From positions 1,002,501 to 1,066,500 of the forward strand of contig CP128835.1 in assembly GCA_030388825.1 (NCBI GenBank): a stretch of 64,000 nucleotides of DNA, written 5' to 3'. The first letter of the stretch is position 1. Each line of letters begins with the position of its first letter. This stretch comes from Rossellomorea sp. AcN35-11. Its GTDB lineage: Bacteria > Bacillota > Bacilli > Bacillales > Bacillaceae_B. The notes under the pieces were generated by a model. That model saw only the letters and a list, made by a program, of their open reading frames with translations. It was not told the DNA's origin and ran no database searches. The translations under genes and the position numbers were made by a program. Shown here in pieces: positions 22,105 through 32,052 of this stretch.

Positions 22105-23043
22105 ATGTCAGCTACTAAAAATGAAGTCGAAGAGACCATTAAGACAATTAAGCAAAATGAAACGGTAGATAAACTCATAGATAATGAATTCTGGATGGCG
22201 ATCGGTTCAGGTGCCTTGAAAATTGCTGCCATCATGGTTATTACATATCTGGCTTTAAGGTTGGGGAAATCAGCGATCCGAAACGTATTCAAGGTTCGAT
22301 CACGTTCCCCCCTTAAATTCACCGAGAGGCGCGAAGCCACTTTATTAAAGCTACTGGAGAATGTATTGACTTATGTGATTTATTTCATCAGTTTGATGAC
22401 GATTCTGTCGACTCTTGAAATCGATGTAAAGGGACTTATTGCCGGTGCAGGAATTGTCGGTCTTGCCGTTGGTTTCGGTGCGCAGAATCTGGTCCGTGAT
22501 ATCATCACAGGTTTCTTCATCATCTTTGAAGATCAATTCTCGGTTGGTGACTACGTCCGAATCGGTTCTGCAGAAGGAACGGTTGAGGAAATCGGACTTC
22601 GGACGACGAAGATTAAAAGCTGGACAGGGGAATTGCACATCTTCCCCAATGGTAATATAACAGAAGTGACGAATTTCTCCATTCACAATAGCATCGCTGT
22701 TGTGGATGTCAGTATTGCGTATGAAGAAAACATTGAAGAAGCGGAAAAGGTTATGCAGGAACTACTCCTTAATCTACCCCAGAAATACGAAGATCTTGTC
22801 AATCCACCAGAATTGTTAGGTGTTCAAACGTTAGGGGCTTCGGATGTGGTCGTTCGGATCGTGGCTGAAACCGTCCCCATGAGACATTGGTATATGGCAA
22901 GGATGATACGTAAAGAGGTTAAACTTTGCCTGGATGAGCATGGTATTGAAATTCCATTCCCTCGCATGGTGATGTACTCGCGTAAGGATGAAGAAGAGAT
23001 CCACCCAAGTGAAGAAAAACAAAGAAAACTTGAAAGCGAATAA
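22105..23043 (+). CDS. MscS-family mechanosensitive ion channel
   Basis: A small-conductance mechanosensitive channel of 312 residues. An N-terminal membrane segment lies near residues 35-50 and a second near 85-105. The pore helix is the glycine/alanine-rich GAGIVGLAVGFGAQNLVRD near 112-131. The MscS beta-domain (DQFSVGDYVRIGSAEGTVEEIG) and a charged tail follow. Such channels release solutes on osmotic downshock. GTGGAGG precedes the ATG. The DUF951 gene follows within 14 bases, and this pair precedes ychF as in other Bacillaceae. The 230-base gap upstream contains an inverted repeat (CCTCCG/CGGAGG near 21916-21952) of unknown role. Confidence 0.95.
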   Translation: MSATKNEVEETIKTIKQNETVDKLIDNEFWMAIGSGALKIAAIMVITYLALRLGKSAIRNVFKVRSRSPLKFTERREATLLKLLENVLTYVIYFISLMTILSTLEIDVKGLIAGAGIVGLAVGFGAQNLVRDIITGFFIIFEDQFSVGDYVRIGSAEGTVEEIGLRTTKIKSWTGELHIFPNGNITEVTNFSIHNSIAVVDVSIAYEENIEEAEKVMQELLLNLPQKYEDLVNPPELLGVQTLGASDVVVRIVAETVPMRHWYMARMIRKEVKLCLDEHGIEIPFPRMVMYSRKDEEEIHPSEEKQRKLESE

Positions 23044-23056
23044 GGAGGAATATCCA

Positions 23057-23257
23057 GTGGAGCCAAAAACATTTACTTTACATGATATTGTAGAAATGAA
23101 GAAGCCTCATCCATGTGGTACGAACCGCTGGAAAGTGATCCGTATGGGGATGGATATTCGCATCAAGTGTGTAGGGTGCGGTCACAGCGTCATGATCCCC
23201 AGAAAAGACTTTTCAAAAAAAATGAAAAAAGTCATCAGCAGTGAAACTGAAGAATGA
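23057..23257 (+). CDS. DUF951 family small protein (YyzM-like)
   Basis: A 66-residue protein (MEPKTFTLHDIVEMKKPHPCG) with a CVGCGHSVMIPR zinc-knuckle-like stretch and RMGMDIRIKC, the signature of DUF951. The function is unknown. The GTG at 23057 is preceded by AAGGAGG 8 bases upstream; a longer reading from 22988 would overlap the channel gene and lacks a site. It is likely co-transcribed with the MscS gene. Confidence 0.9.
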   Translation: MEPKTFTLHDIVEMKKPHPCGTNRWKVIRMGMDIRIKCVGCGHSVMIPRKDFSKKMKKVISSETEE

Positions 23258-23322
23258 TTGTTCTTTTTTTACCCTTAATTCTTTTGACCTAATCCAGATG
23301 ATAGGTAAAAAATAATCATAGG

Positions 23323-23363
23323 AAGAGCATTCGGTTGATTCATCTCAATTGAATGCTCTTTTT
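23323..23363 (+). terminator. Terminator before ychF
   Basis: A stem of about 16 bp with two G-T type pairs (AAGAGCATTCGGTTGA with TCAATTGAATGCTCTT) and a six-base loop, followed by TTTTT. Confidence 0.9.
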
Positions 23364-23535
23364 CATGGGCTTCCCCTTTTATGTGTATCGATCCTCATCC
23401 TTAGGGAAAGCCCTAAGCTTCACTTGTCTTTTCCCTCCATTATCTCTATAATTGTGAAAGGTTCGACCGTTTTCATGGTTTTTAATCTTACAGGATTTTT
23501 AATAGATATGAATTTTTTAATGAGGAGTGACCCAA

Positions 23536-24636
23536 ATGGCATTAACAGCTGGTATTGTGGGATTACCTAACGTAGGAAAGTCCACTTTATTTAACGCAAT
23601 TACAAAAGCAGGTGCAGAATCTGCCAACTACCCTTTCTGTACCATTGATCCAAACGTCGGAATCGTAGAGGTTCCCGATCACCGTCTAGATAAGTTAACT
23701 GAGCTTGTAGAACCGAAGAAGACAGTACCTACTGCCTTTGAATTCACTGATATCGCCGGGATTGTAAAAGGAGCGAGCAAAGGAGAAGGATTAGGAAATA
23801 AATTCTTATCCCACATTCGTCAGGTGGATGCGATCTGTCAGGTTGTCCGTTGTTTCGCCGATGATAACATTACGCATGTTGCCGGTAAAGTTGATCCGAT
23901 TGCCGATATTGATGTAATCAACCTTGAATTAATCTTAGCTGACCTTGAGACAGTAGATAAGCGTATTGCCAAAGTTCAGAAAATGGCTAAGCAAAAAGAT
24001 AAGGAAGCCGTATTCGAGCATGAAATCCTTGTGAAAATAAAAGAAGCGTTGGAGGCGGAGCAGCCTGCACGCACAGTTGAGTTCTCTGATGAACAAATGA
24101 AGCTTGTGAAACAGCTCCACCTGTTGACTTCAAAGCCTGTATTATATGTGGCAAACGTAAGCGAAGATGAAATTGCCGATCCTTCCGGTAACGAATATGT
24201 ACAGAAAGTACGTGAATTCGCTAAGGAAGACAATGCAGAAGTGATCGTGGTCTGTGCGAAAATCGAATCAGAAATCGCTGAGCTCGATGATGAAGAAAAA
24301 GCGATGTTCCTGGAAGAGCTAGGAATCGAAGAATCCGGTTTGGATCAACTCATCCGTGCTACGTATTCATTGTTGGGACTTGCTACTTACTTCACAGCTG
24401 GTGTCCAAGAAGTACGTGCCTGGACGTTCCGTGAAGGCATGAAAGCCCCTCAATGTGCCGGTGTCATCCACACCGACTTCGAAAGAGGCTTTATTCGTGC
24501 CGAAACCGTATCCTATGAAGACCTCATTGCAGCCGGAACAATGGGTGCCGCACGCGAAGCTGGAAAAGTACGCCTCGAAGGTAAAGAATACCTCGTTAAA
24601 GACGGAGATATCATTCACTTCCGTTTTAATGTGTAA
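23536..24636 (+). CDS. ychF: Ribosome-binding ATPase YchF
   Basis: YchF is an Obg-family P-loop NTPase that prefers ATP and binds ribosomes. The 366-residue protein has G1 GLPNVGKSTLFNA, G3 DIAGIVKGAS, the ATP-favouring NVSE-type G4 region, a coiled-coil insert and a C-terminal TGS domain ending DIIHFRFNV. The ATG at 23536 (MALTAGIVG) has GAGGAGTG upstream and fits the universally conserved start. It is a single gene with a terminator after it. Confidence 0.98.
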   Translation: MALTAGIVGLPNVGKSTLFNAITKAGAESANYPFCTIDPNVGIVEVPDHRLDKLTELVEPKKTVPTAFEFTDIAGIVKGASKGEGLGNKFLSHIRQVDAICQVVRCFADDNITHVAGKVDPIADIDVINLELILADLETVDKRIAKVQKMAKQKDKEAVFEHEILVKIKEALEAEQPARTVEFSDEQMKLVKQLHLLTSKPVLYVANVSEDEIADPSGNEYVQKVREFAKEDNAEVIVVCAKIESEIAELDDEEKAMFLEELGIEESGLDQLIRATYSLLGLATYFTAGVQEVRAWTFREGMKAPQCAGVIHTDFERGFIRAETVSYEDLIAAGTMGAAREAGKVRLEGKEYLVKDGDIIHFRFNV

Positions 24637-24647
24637 GTGTATGTTGA

Positions 24648-24678
24648 AAGACTAGATGTGAATCTAGTCTTTTTTTTA
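24648..24678 (+). terminator. Terminator after ychF
   Basis: AAGACTAGAT pairs with ATCTAGTCTT around a four-base loop, followed by eight or more T. Confidence 0.93.
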
Positions 24679-24685
24679 CGTCATA

Positions 24686-24714
24686 TTGCAATAATAGATA
24701 AGCTATGCTATAAT
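24686..24714 (+). promoter_or_regulatory. Sigma-A promoter of rpsF-ssb-rpsR
   Basis: TTGCAA (24686-24691) and perfect TATAAT (24709-24714) with the optimal 17-base spacing. Confidence 0.85.
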
Positions 24715-24719
24715 TTTAT

Positions 24720-24797
24720 TTCGTGAGTAATGAACGCATTGCTCCTTGTTCTTTCACAAAGAAAGGACCGCATAGACCACGAGGAGGTGACATTCAG
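24720..24797 (+). promoter_or_regulatory. Candidate ribosomal S6 (S6:S18) leader
   Basis: The roughly 75-base leader between the promoter and rpsF contains GGACCGCATAGACCACGAGG directly before the ribosome-binding site. S6 leaders bound by S6:S18 carry a conserved CCG in a bulge at this position, allowing feedback on the operon. The location and CCG fit, but the fold was not computed. Confidence 0.5.
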
Positions 24798-25085
24798 ATG
24801 AGAAAGTACGAAGTTATGTACATTGTCCGCCCAAACATTGACGATGAGTCAAAGAAGGCAGTAGTTGAGCGTTTCGATAACGTTTTAACAACTAACGGCG
24901 CGGAAATCATCGAGTCAAAAGATTGGGGTAAACGTCGTTTAGCGTATGAAATCAACGATTTTCGCGATGGTTTCTATCAACTAGTTAAGATGAGCGCTAC
25001 TTCTGATGCAGTGAACGAATTCGATCGTTTAGCTAAAATCAGCGATGATATTATCCGTCATATCGTTGTTAAAGAAGAAGAATAA
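24798..25085 (+). CDS. rpsF: 30S ribosomal protein S6
   Basis: The 95-residue protein begins [17 protein letters not shown] and contains [19 protein letters not shown], diagnostic of S6. GAGGAGGTG precedes the ATG at 24798; a reading from 24723 would run through the leader. S6 pairs with S18 on the 30S platform, and both are encoded in this operon with ssb between them. Confidence 0.98.
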   Translation: MRKYEVMYIVRPNIDDESKKAVVERFDNVLTTNGAEIIESKDWGKRRLAYEINDFRDGFYQLVKMSATSDAVNEFDRLAKISDDIIRHIVVKEEE

Positions 25086-25119
25086 TCCGTACGTTTTTTA
25101 AGATATACACTTCTATATC

Positions 25120-25135
25120 TGTTTCACGTGAAACA
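25120..25135. other. parS: parS site between rpsF and ssb
   Basis: TGTTTCACGTGAAACA, a perfect match to the Bacillus parS palindrome, in the 78-base intergenic gap. Confidence 0.96.
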
Positions 25136-25163
25136 GTAAACTAGAAGGAAGGGGTTGATTCTG

Positions 25164-25673
25164 ATGATGAACCGAGTTGTATTAGTAGGGCGTTTAACCA
25201 AAGACCCTGAATTAAAATATACTCCAAGTGGAGTGGCTGTTGCTTCGTTTACACTGGCTGTCAATCGTAGTTTTACGAATCAATCAGGTGAACGGGAAGC
25301 AGATTTTATTAACTGCGTTGTATGGCGTCGCCCTGCAGAGAATGTAGCAAACTTTCTTAAAAAAGGCAGCTTAGCTGGCGTTGACGGTCGTATTCAAACA
25401 CGTAATTTCGAAGGACAGGATGGACGTCGTGTGTTTATGACGGAAGTTGTAGCAGAAAGCGTTCAGTTCTTAGAGCCGCGTAGTGCGAATCAAGGCGATC
25501 GTGGAGGAAGTCCGGGCTATTCGGGTGGAGGTCAGCGTGACCAGGGAAATCCTTATAGTCAGAATCAGAATCAACAGCGCAATAACAACAACAACTATAC
25601 ACGTGTAGATGAGGATCCATTTGCAAATGACGGTCAGCCGATCGACATTTCCGATGATGATCTGCCATTCTAA
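25164..25673 (+). CDS. ssb: Single-stranded DNA-binding protein
   Basis: SSB of 169 residues with the OB-fold opening [17 protein letters not shown] and [20 protein letters not shown] low-complexity Gly/Gln/Asn-rich linker (about 115-150) and the conserved acidic tip DISDDDLPF, which binds partner proteins, complete it. It lies between rpsF and rpsR in the conserved operon. The start ATG at 25164 follows AAGGAAGG. A TTG at 25155 is less likely. Confidence 0.98.
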   Translation: MMNRVVLVGRLTKDPELKYTPSGVAVASFTLAVNRSFTNQSGEREADFINCVVWRRPAENVANFLKKGSLAGVDGRIQTRNFEGQDGRRVFMTEVVAESVQFLEPRSANQGDRGGSPGYSGGGQRDQGNPYSQNQNQQRNNNNNYTRVDEDPFANDGQPIDISDDDLPF

Positions 25674-25702
25674 ACGAACGATACTAAATCCAAACAAGAT
25701 AG

Positions 25703-25951
<249 letters not shown>

Positions 25952-25963
25952 GATTATCGGTTG

Positions 25964-25997
25964 AAAGCAGCAGAGACTTGTCTCTGCTGCTTTTTTT
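25964..25997 (+). terminator. Terminator of the rpsF-ssb-rpsR operon
   Basis: AAAGCAGCAGAGAC pairs with GTCTCTGCTGCTTT, followed by more T. Confidence 0.93.
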
Positions 25998-26099
25998 AAT
26001 GCTTTTTTCCTCCAATCCCCCTAATGCTATAAAGAATTGACGAAAATTGTCGATGTAAAAGTGTAGATAAAACGTGGAACTGTCAAAGGGGGAACTTAT

Positions 26100-28157
26100 A
26101 TGAAAAAGAGCAAGGCAAGAAAGGGTGGCCAAAAGAAAGATTTTCTTCTTTCATCCATTCGCATGAAATTAATCGTCATTATATCCATATTATTTATGCT
26201 TTCACTTGCCGTCATTATTGCGATCACCAGTCTGCAGACTAGAAATATGACTGAGAAAGAAGTCATTAGTCAAACGGAGGGAATCGTAGGAGAACTGAAT
26301 AATTCAGTGCAGCTCTTTCTTGGGCAATATGAAAAGAGCATTGATCAATATTCAATCTCCAATTCCTTAAAAGATTATGCCAAGGTTCAGTTACAAGCAG
26401 ACCCTGATGTCGACACTACCGGGACGTTTGCCAATATTCAATCTGATTTTGATAATTATTTAAGTCTTTATCAGGAGGCTACATCTATTTACTTCGCTTC
26501 CCCTAATAAAAAGTTAAAAATTGTCCCTTCCGTCTCACTCCCAAGTGATTTTGATCCAACCAGCAGGGGATGGTATCAAGAGGCAGAGGAAGTTAGGGCC
26601 GGAGTCGTATGGAGCGAGCCTTATATTGATACAGCTACAGAAGAATATATCATCACAGCATCCAGGGCGATTGTTTCTGATAATAAGGTCGTTGGGGTGC
26701 TGGGCGTCGACATTAATCTGACTAAGCTTACAGATCGGGTTTCCCAAGTGGATATTGGGTATAATGGGTATCCATTCCTGATTGGGCTTGACGGTACGGC
26801 CATCGTTCATCCCACTAAACGGGGGGAAGACCTCTCTTCTTTACCGGTAATCAGTCAAATGCTCTCTTCTGAAAAGGAATCAGATACGATCCGCTACGAA
26901 CTGGACGGAGATGAAAAGGTAATGGTGTATAGTACGGTCCCTAAAACGAACTGGAAAGTGGGATCTGCCTATAATATGAAGGATCTCATTCAGTCATCTA
27001 AGGACATTGAGCGTCTTCTCATCCTGACAGCTCTTGTTACACTGGCTGTCATGCTGGTATTGGTTGTATTCATCTCTAATAAGATCACTAAGCCGATCAA
27101 ACAGCTTCAAAAAACCGTAACCGATGTCTCTTCAGGGGACCTGTCCATTCAATCTGATATACGCTCAAAAGACGAAACAGGGTTACTTGCAACGGATTTA
27201 AACAAAATGATCGTTAATATGAAAGATACGATCCGGGTCGTCCAGCAATCGATCTATAATGTCCGTGAATCCGCCGAAGGATTAAGTGCCGTTTCCGAGG
27301 AAACCAATGCTTCAAGTGAAGAAATGGCAAGGGCTGTTGCAGAGATTGCCACAGGGGCTTCCCAGTCGGCTGCAGACTCTGACCGGGCACAGCACCAAAC
27401 AGAGCAACTGGGCACAAGAATCAAGGGTGTATATGATAAATCAAAAGACATGTCTGAGATGGCCGGACAGGCAGATGTCATGAACCAGAACGGGGTAAAT
27501 CAGGTAAAAGAATTAGAAACAGCTTACCGCTCCTCCAATGAGTATATTTCTTCCATGGAGAAGGTTATCTTAAGCCTGGAAGCGAAAGTAAAGACGATTG
27601 AATCGGTAATGGGAACCATAACGGATATCTCTTCCCAAACAAATCTACTTGCCTTAAATGCGAGCATCGAAGCAGCTAGAGCCGGCGAGCACGGGAAAGG
27701 GTTCGCTGTCGTGGCAGAGGAAGTGAGAAAGCTAGCCGATCAGTCCGTAAGAGCAACGGAGGAAGTAAAACGCACGATTGTGGAAATTCAGCAAGGTTCT
27801 CATCAAGCCGTTGATGAAATGATGAAAACAAAAGAAACCTTCGAGGTTCAGAATGAAGTGATCCAACGTACGAATCAAGTCTTTGATCAGACCTCACAGC
27901 TAATGAAATCCATGCAGGATGAAATTGAACGGATGTACGAAGAGGTTGGACAAATCAATCTTGAAAAAGACGAAGTGGTCAATGTCATTCAAATGATGGC
28001 AGCTACAGCTGAAGAAACGGCAGCTTCCTGTGAAGAAATGAGTGCTTCTACAGAGGAGCAGGTAAGGGCGGTTCAATCAGTCACTGAAGCGGCCGAACGT
28101 TTGACGGATTTAAGTCAGGAGCTTCAGTCTTCCATCGAGCGATTTAAAATTTCATAA
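26100..28157 (+). CDS. Methyl-accepting chemotaxis protein
   Basis: A 685-residue transmembrane chemoreceptor. A basic N-terminus leads into a membrane helix (about 25-45). An extracellular dCache-type sensor follows (about 50-300, with [16 protein letters not shown] and VLGVDINL). The second membrane helix (about 305-328) is followed by HAMP and a long signalling domain. The receptor hairpin tip is [22 protein letters not shown]-like (near 515-535), the contact for CheA/CheW. The 3' third is rich in Glu pairs for methylation. The ligand cannot be deduced. AAAGGGGG precedes the ATG. The gene stands alone between rpsR and yybS. Confidence 0.96.
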   Translation: MKKSKARKGGQKKDFLLSSIRMKLIVIISILFMLSLAVIIAITSLQTRNMTEKEVISQTEGIVGELNNSVQLFLGQYEKSIDQYSISNSLKDYAKVQLQADPDVDTTGTFANIQSDFDNYLSLYQEATSIYFASPNKKLKIVPSVSLPSDFDPTSRGWYQEAEEVRAGVVWSEPYIDTATEEYIITASRAIVSDNKVVGVLGVDINLTKLTDRVSQVDIGYNGYPFLIGLDGTAIVHPTKRGEDLSSLPVISQMLSSEKESDTIRYELDGDEKVMVYSTVPKTNWKVGSAYNMKDLIQSSKDIERLLILTALVTLAVMLVLVVFISNKITKPIKQLQKTVTDVSSGDLSIQSDIRSKDETGLLATDLNKMIVNMKDTIRVVQQSIYNVRESAEGLSAVSEETNASSEEMARAVAEIATGASQSAADSDRAQHQTEQLGTRIKGVYDKSKDMSEMAGQADVMNQNGVNQVKELETAYRSSNEYISSMEKVILSLEAKVKTIESVMGTITDISSQTNLLALNASIEAARAGEHGKGFAVVAEEVRKLADQSVRATEEVKRTIVEIQQGSHQAVDEMMKTKETFEVQNEVIQRTNQVFDQTSQLMKSMQDEIERMYEEVGQINLEKDEVVNVIQMMAATAEETAASCEEMSASTEEQVRAVQSVTEAAERLTDLSQELQSSIERFKIS

Positions 28158-28487
28158 TGATTATCAGAGGGTGTTCCTGAACCATTGCCATTCTTTGTCT
28201 CGAACGTATACTCCTTTTTGAAGTGAGTGCATACTAGAGTAGATGAAGAAGTGAAGCATGTTGAAGGGACTCCCTTTTTTTGTGAACATAAATGAATCTG
28301 AACCATAATCGTTATGGATATGTGCAAGTTGGTACGGGTTTTGGTGAAAGTGGTACAACAAAATTAAAGAGCGGCCATGAACGAATCCCTGTCGTCTTGG
28401 GATCAGCATCCCCCAGGTGAAATCTACTTCCAAAATTGATATGATAGTGTTATTGCATGTTTGAATTTATCGTAAGGAGCGTTTTCA
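28158..28487. other. Intergenic region between the chemoreceptor gene and yybS
   Basis: A 330-base stretch without a supportable gene. A minus-strand frame at 28164-28433 exists but has no ribosome-binding site and no recognisable similarity. A T-rich tract after GGGACTCCC (about 28265-28280) could end the chemoreceptor message, but the hairpin loop would be too small to be convincing. Confidence 0.5.
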
Positions 28488-29408
28488 GTGAAAAATCCCC
28501 GTATATTAACGGAAGGTGCGCTTATGCTCGCCATCTTTACTGTTTTGTTATTATTGGCTTTATATGTTCCCATTATTGGAACCCTGGCATTCTTCGTATT
28601 GCCGCTGCCCCTTATCCTGTTCAGTTCAAAGTATTCGCTGCTGAATTCTATTTACGTGTTGATCGGGGGCCTGGGATTGTCTTTCCTGTTTGGGGGCCTT
28701 ATTGCACTGCCTGTTGCCTTTATGGTTGCAACGACAGGGGTTGTGATTGGCTGGTGTGTGCAGGCGAAGGTAGATAAAATGAGGCTGTTCATGGCATCAA
28801 GTCTCACATTAGTCATCAATATCGTGATAGGTTTTGTTTTTTCTAACCTCCTCTTCGATGTTAATATAATAGAAGACAGCCTGGCGGAATCAAAGACTTT
28901 ATATTATTCTCTATTTGAACAGCTCGGTCAGGAACCGGACCGGAAGTTGGTGGAAAGTATCGATAGCTCAGTTGATCTTATCCAGACATTGATGCCCACC
29001 CTGTTCCTGGGAATAGCTGTTGTCCTGGCTCTATTCTTTATGCTCATCAACTTCCCTATCATGAAGCGATTAGGAAGAGAAGTACCCGTATTCAAGCCAT
29101 TTAGGGAATGGATGCTTCCCAAGAGCATCCTTTGGTATTATTTGATCACCCTTATCCTTTCCATGATTCTGCAGCCTGAGAAAGGAACGTATGCCTATAC
29201 GGCTCTGCTTAATATCCTGTATGTCCTGCAATCATTGATGGCGGTACAGGGCCTGTCTTTCCTTTATTTCTTCGCCCATTTAAAAGGCTGGTCAAAAGGG
29301 ATTTTGGTATTGATTACAATCATTTCGATTCCTCTTCTTTATCTCGTGCGAATTTTAGGTATAATTGACTTAGGATTTGATCTAAGACAACGCCTGCAGA
29401 AGTCATAG
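28488..29408 (+). CDS. yybS: YybS family membrane protein (DUF2232)
   Basis: A 306-residue, very hydrophobic protein with about eight membrane segments, opening MKNPRILTEGALMLAIFTVL. This N-terminus and the position directly upstream of gdpP identify the YybS/DUF2232 family. The fold resembles ECF-type substrate-binding membrane subunits, but no ligand is known. The GTG start is preceded by AAGGAG. It lies 26 bases from gdpP, so the two are likely co-transcribed with rplI. Confidence 0.92.
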   Translation: MKNPRILTEGALMLAIFTVLLLLALYVPIIGTLAFFVLPLPLILFSSKYSLLNSIYVLIGGLGLSFLFGGLIALPVAFMVATTGVVIGWCVQAKVDKMRLFMASSLTLVINIVIGFVFSNLLFDVNIIEDSLAESKTLYYSLFEQLGQEPDRKLVESIDSSVDLIQTLMPTLFLGIAVVLALFFMLINFPIMKRLGREVPVFKPFREWMLPKSILWYYLITLILSMILQPEKGTYAYTALLNILYVLQSLMAVQGLSFLYFFAHLKGWSKGILVLITIISIPLLYLVRILGIIDLGFDLRQRLQKS

Positions 29409-29434
29409 AAATTTAAGGTCCAGGAGCTGAAATC

Positions 29435-31408
29435 ATGCCATCTTATTTTAATAAGCGAATGATCCGTTATCCATTGTACGGCCTTGCTATATTAACAGCT
29501 CTATTTTTACTATCTGTTTCCTTTTACCAATGGATCATTTCGTTAATAGGGTTGATTGTCTTTGGAGTTGTGTATTATCTTGCTTTCTATTTTGAAAGAA
29601 GATCCCACGAAGAAACAGAGGAATACATCTCTACCTTATCCTATCGTGTGAAACGCGTTGGGGAAGAGGCATTAATGGAGATGCCCATCGGGATCATGCT
29701 GATCAATGATGAATATTACATAGAATGGACGAATCCTTTTCTAGCCTCTTGTTTTAATGAAGACACAGTCGTTGGTCGATCCCTTTACGATGTGGCAGAA
29801 ACTCTTGTCCCTCTAATCAAGCAGGAAGTAGATTCAGAAATTGTGACAATTAATGAGAGAAAGTATCATGTCGTATTGAAACTGAAAGAAAAACTTCTCT
29901 ATTTCTTTGATGTAACCGAACAAAAAGAAATAGAAAAACAATATCATGAGGAACGCACGAATATCGGGATCATCTTCCTGGACAATTATGATGAATTGAC
30001 CCAGGGGATGGATGACCAGACAAGAAGCAGCTTAAACAGCTTAGTGACGTCGATCTTGAACAAGTGGGCAAAAGAGTATGGCTTGTTTTTAAAGCGCGTG
30101 TCCTCAGAACGGTTCATTGCCGTTTTCAACGAGAAGATCCTTCAAGTGCTGGAGAAGGAAAAGTTCGGTATTTTGGACGATGTCCGCGATACCACTTCCA
30201 AGCAGAATGTCCCCCTTACCCTGAGCATTGGAGTAGGGACGGGCGTTTCTTCACTGCCTGAACTGGGTACCCTGGCTCAATCAAGCCTAGACCTTGCTCT
30301 AGGCCGGGGCGGCGATCAGGTGGCCATCAAGCAGACCAACGGAAAGGTTAAGTTCTACGGTGGAAAAACCAATCCAATGGAGAAGCGTACCCGGGTACGT
30401 GCAAGGGTCATCTCACACGCCCTGAAGGAAATCATGATTGAAAGTGATAAGGTCATCATCATGGGACATAAACATCCCGATATGGACGCCATCGGAGCGT
30501 CAATCGGGATACGGAAAGTGGCCCAGATGAATCAGCGTGAAGGCTATGTGGTCCTAAACTTTAATGAAATCGATAATGGTGTGAAACGATTGATGAAGGA
30601 GATCAAGGCAAATTCCGATCTTCATTCCCGGTTCATCACACCCGAGGAAGCGCTGGAAATGGCTACGGAGGACACCCTGCTTGTGGTGGTCGATACCCAT
30701 AAGCCTTCGTTGGTCATTGAAGAAAAGCTGTTAAACAAATTGGATAAAGTCGTGGTCATCGATCATCATCGCCGTGGCGAAGACTTTATTAAGAATCCAT
30801 TACTTGTTTACATGGAACCATATGCTTCGTCAACAGCTGAACTTGTGACGGAACTGTTGGAATATCAGCCTAAACACGAGAAGATTTCCATGCTTGAAGC
30901 GACTTCTCTCCTGGCGGGGATCATTGTGGATACAAAGAGCTTCACCCTCAGGACGGGTTCGAGGACGTTTGATGCCGCTTCTTATTTAAGGGCACAAGGG
31001 GCAGACACTGTTTTGGTTCAGAAATTCCTGAAAGAAGACGTCGATACCTATATTAAGCGGTCAAGATTAATTGAATCGGTTCAATTTTTCCACGAAGGCG
31101 TTGCGATAGCAAAGGCTGATGAGGATGTCATTTATGATCCCGTTCTGATCGCACAGGCAGCGGATACGTTACTGACCATGGATGAAGTGATTGCTTCCTT
31201 TGTCATCTCAAAGCGTGATCCTGAAACGATCGGGATCAGTGCCCGTTCTTTAGGCGATGTGAACGTACAGATCATTATGGAAAATTTAAACGGCGGCGGT
31301 CATTTAACGAATGCGGCTACTCAAATCAAACAGATATCGGTGCTTGAAGCAGAAGAACAGCTGAAAGAAGCATTGGATGATTATTTTGAAGGGAGAAAAG
31401 AGACATGA
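29435..31408 (+). CDS. gdpP: Cyclic-di-AMP phosphodiesterase GdpP
   Basis: GdpP degrades the essential second messenger c-di-AMP and so affects wall, potassium and beta-lactam responses. The 657 residues show two N-terminal membrane helices (about 10-55), a PAS-like domain (about 80-165) and a degenerate GGDEF domain (about 170-300). The DHH/DHHA1 phosphodiesterase has motifs [30 protein letters not shown] and GGGH. AGGAG precedes the ATG. Its stop overlaps the rplI start by 4 bases. Confidence 0.97.
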   Translation: MPSYFNKRMIRYPLYGLAILTALFLLSVSFYQWIISLIGLIVFGVVYYLAFYFERRSHEETEEYISTLSYRVKRVGEEALMEMPIGIMLINDEYYIEWTNPFLASCFNEDTVVGRSLYDVAETLVPLIKQEVDSEIVTINERKYHVVLKLKEKLLYFFDVTEQKEIEKQYHEERTNIGIIFLDNYDELTQGMDDQTRSSLNSLVTSILNKWAKEYGLFLKRVSSERFIAVFNEKILQVLEKEKFGILDDVRDTTSKQNVPLTLSIGVGTGVSSLPELGTLAQSSLDLALGRGGDQVAIKQTNGKVKFYGGKTNPMEKRTRVRARVISHALKEIMIESDKVIIMGHKHPDMDAIGASIGIRKVAQMNQREGYVVLNFNEIDNGVKRLMKEIKANSDLHSRFITPEEALEMATEDTLLVVVDTHKPSLVIEEKLLNKLDKVVVIDHHRRGEDFIKNPLLVYMEPYASSTAELVTELLEYQPKHEKISMLEATSLLAGIIVDTKSFTLRTGSRTFDAASYLRAQGADTVLVQKFLKEDVDTYIKRSRLIESVQFFHEGVAIAKADEDVIYDPVLIAQAADTLLTMDEVIASFVISKRDPETIGISARSLGDVNVQIIMENLNGGGHLTNAATQIKQISVLEAEEQLKEALDDYFEGRKET

Positions 31409-31851
31409 AAGTAATTTTCTTAAAAGACGTTAAAGGTAAAGGAAAAAAAGGCGAAGTAAAAAACGTGGCAGACGGGTATGCGCATAACTTCCTCTTGAAG
31501 AAAGGTTTGGCCGTGGAAGCGACGAATGCCAATATGGGCCAGCTTGAGGGCCAAAAGAAGAAAGAAAAGCAAATGGCCCAGGAAGAGCTGGAAGAAGCCA
31601 AAAGATTAAAAGAGACGCTTGAAAATATCACTGTTGAAATGAAAGCGAAATCCGGTGAAGGCGGTCGATTATTCGGATCGATCACAAGCAAGCAAATTGC
31701 GGATAACCTGAAAAAAGAACATGACCTGAAAATTGATAAACGTAAAATTGAAATGAACGATGCGATTAGGGCCCTGGGATATACGAACGTTCCTGTGAAG
31801 CTCCATACGGACGTTTCTGCAACACTGAAGGTACATGTAACGGAAGAATAA
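31405..31851 (+). CDS. rplI: 50S ribosomal protein L9
   Basis: The 148-residue L9 protein starts [21 protein letters not shown], has the conserved N-terminal domain with [16 protein letters not shown], a long connecting helix, and the C-terminal domain with [16 protein letters not shown]. It is coupled to gdpP by a 4-base overlap, the usual Bacillus arrangement. Confidence 0.99.
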   Translation: MKVIFLKDVKGKGKKGEVKNVADGYAHNFLLKKGLAVEATNANMGQLEGQKKKEKQMAQEELEEAKRLKETLENITVEMKAKSGEGGRLFGSITSKQIADNLKKEHDLKIDKRKIEMNDAIRALGYTNVPVKLHTDVSATLKVHVTEE

Positions 31852-31929
31852 GAGTTTCTATGAGAGAAATATACGAAATTTGGTAACTTCATTTTGAGAA
31901 AAACATGTTAAAATGAATATAGCTTGATG

Positions 31930-31966
31930 AAAATGTGATCTGGATGTCGTCCTGATCACATTTTTT
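31930..31966 (+). terminator. Terminator after rplI
   Basis: AATGTGATC pairs with GATCACATT around a 13-base loop, followed by TTTT. Confidence 0.85.
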
Positions 31967-32052
31967 CGGTAGGACTAAATTCTTATTTTGATATAGATTA
32001 AAGTGGTGACTCGCGAAGCCCCTTCGCAGTTTGTATTGGAGGTTATGCATAG

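Noticed and set aside
28164-28433. An 89-residue minus-strand frame between the chemoreceptor gene and yybS
   Set aside because: No ribosome-binding site, unusual composition and no recognisable family.
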